64,000 nucleotides of DNA, taken from Cloacibacterium sp047601505 (GTDB lineage: Bacteria; Bacteroidota; Bacteroidia; Flavobacteriales; Weeksellaceae). A program made the position numbers and the translations under genes. Shown piece by piece: positions 61,387-64,000 of this stretch; within the stretch, counting starts at the first letter, position 1, and each line of letters begins with the position of its first letter. Location: the NCBI RefSeq assembly GCF_047601505.1, contig NZ_JASGJD010000001.1, forward strand, positions 2,232,001 to 2,296,000. The letters are read 5' to 3'. Below the pieces are notes generated by a model. The model was not told the DNA's origin. It saw only the letters and a program-made list of their open reading frames with translations, and did no database searches.

Positions 61387-62603
61387 TATTTAATTTTAGT
61401 AAGTTTAACTGCAATTACGTCGTGAGAAGCCAATTCTTTATCAAAAATTTTGTTGGTTTTACCTAAATCTTTATGCTCCCAAAGGTCTCTAATTGAATAA
61501 TTGTGATTATTTAAATTCAAAGTCAAATTAAAATCTTTGTCTTCAATAATATGTTTTTTCCAATCGAATTTCACTTTTTGTGATTTATCTGTTCTGTTTA
61601 AAAAAACTACAGCCCAATTGTCATCAGAAAGAGGTTTTACCCAAACTTCTACTCCATTTTCAGATTGATATTTAAACCCTTGAATTCCTAATTTATCTTG
61701 GTTGATAGCAATCATTTCTTTGTTGGTAAGAATTTTTAAAGTTTCGGGTTTTACAATTCTCAAATCATTACCTGCAAAAAGCGGAGAAGCCATCAAAGAC
61801 CAAAGTGTAAAGTGAGATTTGTCTTCGGTATTCGTCATTCCGTTTCCTACTTCCATCATATCAAAATCATTCCAATGGTCTGGTCCAGAAACTTTACGAA
61901 TGTCTTTTCTCATTTCAAGAATTTTAAGAACACCCCAAGAAGACCAGTTTCCTTCTTCGTGTTTGTATTCGCAATCGAAACAAGGATAGATGTCTCCAGA
62001 AATTCTCCAAAGATTGCCAACTGGTGTTGCCCAATTCCAAGGCTGATTGTCTCCCCATTCACAAATTGAAAAGACAATGGGTTTACCTGCAGCTTTCAAA
62101 GCTTTGCTCATGGTAGTATAAGCTTCTGTAGCATTAATACCTGCTGTATTGCACCAATCGTATTTTAAAAAATCTATTCCTAAATTTGCATAAAATCTTG
62201 CATCTTGATATTCGTAACCTCTTGTACCAGGATAACCAGCACACGTTTGAGTACCTGCACAATTATAAAGACCAAATTTTAAACCTTTGGAGTGCACATA
62301 ATCAATAAGAGCTTTCATTCCGCTTGGGAATTTAACTGGGTCTGGAATTAAATCGCCATTTTTATCTCTATGGTCTTTCACCATCCATCCATCATCTAGA
62401 ACAATGTATTCGTAGCCGGCATCTTTCATACCAGACGAAACCATCATATCTGCTGTTTTTTTTACTAAATCTTCGTTGATGTTCACTTCAAAAGTATTCC
62501 AAGAATTCCATCCCATTGGCGGAGTTAAGGCTACGTTTTCGAATTTTTGAGCACTTAGTAAAGAAACTGCTGCAATTGCTGCAATGCTTAATAATTTTTT
62601 CAT
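61386..62603 (-). CDS. GH27 alpha-galactosidase, exported
   Basis: 405 residues with a signal peptide (about 1-19, LLSAQ). GH27 barrel (about 25-300) with TPPMGWNSWNTFE at the start, the catalytic nucleophile D149 in FLKYDWCN and the acid/base D204 in RISGD. A C-terminal beta-sandwich follows (about 305-405). It removes terminal alpha-galactose from galactomannan or from galacto-oligosaccharides. Translationally coupled with the GH5 gene downstream. A terminator-like hairpin lies between it and the upstream surface-protein gene. Confidence 0.93.
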   Translation of the reverse strand: MKKLLSIAAIAAVSLLSAQKFENVALTPPMGWNSWNTFEVNINEDLVKKTADMMVSSGMKDAGYEYIVLDDGWMVKDHRDKNGDLIPDPVKFPSGMKALIDYVHSKGLKFGLYNCAGTQTCAGYPGTRGYEYQDARFYANLGIDFLKYDWCNTAGINATEAYTTMSKALKAAGKPIVFSICEWGDNQPWNWATPVGNLWRISGDIYPCFDCEYKHEEGNWSSWGVLKILEMRKDIRKVSGPDHWNDFDMMEVGNGMTNTEDKSHFTLWSLMASPLFAGNDLRIVKPETLKILTNKEMIAINQDKLGIQGFKYQSENGVEVWVKPLSDDNWAVVFLNRTDKSQKVKFDWKKHIIEDKDFNLTLNLNNHNYSIRDLWEHKDLGKTNKIFDKELASHDVIAVKLTKIK

Positions 62604-62622
62604 AACAATTTTTTTTAAAAAA

Positions 62623-62644
62623 AGAACCCTACAATGAGGGTTCT
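62623..62644 (-). terminator. Hairpin with T-tract between surface-protein and GH27 genes
   Basis: AGAACCCT (62623-62630) and AGGGTTCT (62637-62644), followed on the minus strand by a T-run. It may attenuate read-through inside the locus. Confidence 0.8.
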
Positions 62645-62794
62645 AGTTGAATAATTAATCCTAATAATTATTTCTGAAAAACACTTTTTATTTTTAATAG
62701 TAATAACATAAATTGTTCATATTGTAATTTAATATTTTATATTTTTATTTTTTACTTTTTACTTTAAACAAAATACGAACTATATGTTATAAAT

Positions 62795-63844
62795 TTAATC
62801 TGTTGTGTAAGTAATATTATCGAAATAATAATTATGCTTATTTCCTGTAAATTCTTTGAATGCTAAATTCTGTAAAACAGCAGGGTTATTCAGTTGACTC
62901 CAAGTAAATTTAACTTCTTTCCAATCTTTAGAAGTTTTAAACTGTCTAACCTCAGAATCGCTCCAATCATTATTAAAAATTAATTCTAATTTACCATCAT
63001 CATCAGACCTAACCGCAAATTTAATTCCTGTATATTTTTTTACAGCATCCTCTTCCCATACCCAATTAGTACTAATACTTCCCCATCCATCTATTTCTTT
63101 TTTAATGAAAACACTACCTTGAAAAGCAGCAGATGCATCATTAACAAAAGTATGATTTTGAGCAGAATCAATATTCCAAGGTGAGTAAAACTTATCATCA
63201 AACAAGGCTGTTCCTATTGCTGTTCCCCAAGTATTACTTCCAGAAAGTGTTGTTACTGTTATCTTTTTTCCTTGCGAACCTTGAGGTAGTTTAATCTTTA
63301 TCTCTGTTAAACTTTCAGATATAACCTCTGCTTCCACATCCCCCACTTTAACAACAGAATTTAAAAAATAATTACCCGTGATAGTTACTTCTTCTCCATC
63401 AGCAGCATTAATAGGATTAAAACTTTTAAAGACAGGTGCTGGAGGAGCTACAGTAAAGTCATATTCTATAGTACCAAATTTTGTAACAAGCTTAAGTTTA
63501 TTGTTAACATTAGCATAAGGTGTTTTCTCATTAATTGTAACAATAATTGTATTGTCTGTAACCAAATTTGGATTGAAATAAGACTCATAATCATTAAAAT
63601 AAACATGTTTCAAAGTAGCAAATCCTGTTCCTTTTATAATATACACATTATTAGCATATCCTACTGTAACAGAAGATAGATCAGTTGGTTTACCACTTTC
63701 ATCTACCGAAGCTGCAACAAGATCAATTGTAGGCGCAGAAGTAGAAATCTTCTCATCATCATCATTTCTACAAGCAGTCCACACAACAGTAACAGCAAGT
63801 AAAAAGATGAAATATTTAAAAGTTTTATTTATGAAATTTTTCAT
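62795..63844 (-). CDS. IPT/TIG-domain surface glycan-binding lipoprotein
   Basis: 349 residues from the ATG (MKNFINKTFK); an upstream start 13 codons earlier would overlap the preceding gene and lacks a signal. Lipoprotein signal with Cys at 25 (VVWTAC). Two IPT/TIG immunoglobulin-like domains follow (about 30-130 and 135-215; ADGEEVTITGNYF is the second repeat start). A carbohydrate-binding-like C-terminal domain ends with the NHYYFDNITY-type block (KHNYYFDNITY). This is the usual SusE-position surface glycan-binding protein, encoded directly after a SusD-like gene. Confidence 0.85.
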   Translation of the reverse strand: MKNFINKTFKYFIFLLAVTVVWTACRNDDDEKISTSAPTIDLVAASVDESGKPTDLSSVTVGYANNVYIIKGTGFATLKHVYFNDYESYFNPNLVTDNTIIVTINEKTPYANVNNKLKLVTKFGTIEYDFTVAPPAPVFKSFNPINAADGEEVTITGNYFLNSVVKVGDVEAEVISESLTEIKIKLPQGSQGKKITVTTLSGSNTWGTAIGTALFDDKFYSPWNIDSAQNHTFVNDASAAFQGSVFIKKEIDGWGSISTNWVWEEDAVKKYTGIKFAVRSDDDGKLELIFNNDWSDSEVRQFKTSKDWKEVKFTWSQLNNPAVLQNLAFKEFTGNKHNYYFDNITYTTD

Positions 63845-63857
63845 TTTTTTTAAATTT

Positions 63858-64000
63858 TTAGAATTGATATTGAACTGGTGCATCTAAAAGTTTAGGGTTT
63901 TTAGCTACGTCGTTTGCAGGATAAGGTAAGGTGAAATCTTTTTCAGCAGGCGTATAATATTCTGCTCCCCACATATTACCTCTATTTTGTGCAGCCATTA
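63858..64000 (-). CDS. SusD/RagB-family lipoprotein, C-terminal end only
   Basis: The last 46 or so codons, running off the right edge. The translated end reads NRGNMWGAEYYTPAEKDF, then LPYPANDVAKNPKLLDAPVQ and YQF, a typical SusD C-terminus (LPIP..E...NP.L.Q). SusD proteins bind glycans on the cell surface with a SusC TonB-dependent transporter, expected further right. The stop lies 13 bases before the IPT/TIG gene, so the two are co-transcribed. Confidence 0.8.
   Translation of the reverse strand, partial: MAAQNRGNMWGAEYYTPAEKDFTLPYPANDVAKNPKLLDAPVQYQF

Noticed and set aside
1..64000. tRNA or rRNA genes, prophage or integrase
   Set aside because: No tRNA T-loop/acceptor pattern, rRNA block or integrase-type protein was recognised in the window by eye.

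Overview
The window is a chromosomal stretch from an AT-rich Gram-negative member of the Bacteroidota, most likely family Weeksellaceae (Chryseobacterium/Cloacibacterium type). The evidence is the protein families (fused branched-chain E1, DUF2723, DUF4199, DUF2807, SusD-like lipoprotein, short AtpC, capnoid-type enzymes), repeated TAnnTTTG -7 boxes at promoters, and many lipoproteins. No phage, plasmid, CRISPR array or tRNA was seen. Genus is an inference.

Layout. 1-6.4 kb (+): end of serC, a SerA-like protein whose catalytic residues are replaced, a DUF1015 protein with an altered signature motif, an M28 peptidase, a small membrane protein, diacylglycerol kinase, an MFS transporter and a lipoprotein. 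6.5-16.5 kb (mostly -): an SPFH protein with four vault-like N-terminal repeats, patatin, dihydrolipoyl dehydrogenase, an ECF sigma/anti-sigma pair, fused E1 alpha-beta dehydrogenase and small lipoproteins. 16.6-22.5 kb (+): three tandem membrane regulators (signal sequence, TPR, transmembrane helix, AraC-type HTH) separated by near-identical spacers and preceded by direct repeats with a 21-bp period; a small lipoprotein gene diverges from the first. 22.4-36.1 kb (mostly -): polyprenyl synthase, rlmN, queA, a DNA glycosylase, FUSC protein, S9 peptidase, DUF1697, a GT-C-like protein and DUF2723.

36.4-46.4 kb (mostly +): a cysteate synthase-like plus acyltransferase-like pair (predicted capnoid sulfonolipid synthesis), a glucosaminidase, an SGNH hydrolase-MBOAT O-acylation pair facing a LysM-SGNH hydrolase, a MITE-like element, and a B12-binding-type radical SAM protein with unusual cysteine spacing. 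46.5-64 kb: atpD-atpC, ribF, kdsB, an aminotransferase flanked by palindromic repeats, phosphoglucomutase, a GT2/DUF4199 group, the SRP RNA, a cupin, and the end of a polysaccharide utilization locus (SusD end, IPT/TIG surface protein, GH27, GH5).

Links. Phosphoserine, made by serine-pathway genes such as those at the left end, would be the substrate of the cysteate synthase-like enzyme at 36.4 kb. Lpd normally supplies E3 for complexes such as the branched-chain dehydrogenase encoded nearby, which can provide branched acyl precursors. The strongest candidates for undescribed biology are the triple TPR-HTH regulator locus with its phased operators and small lipoprotein, the active-site-less SerA/altered DUF1015 pair, and the vault-like SPFH protein.
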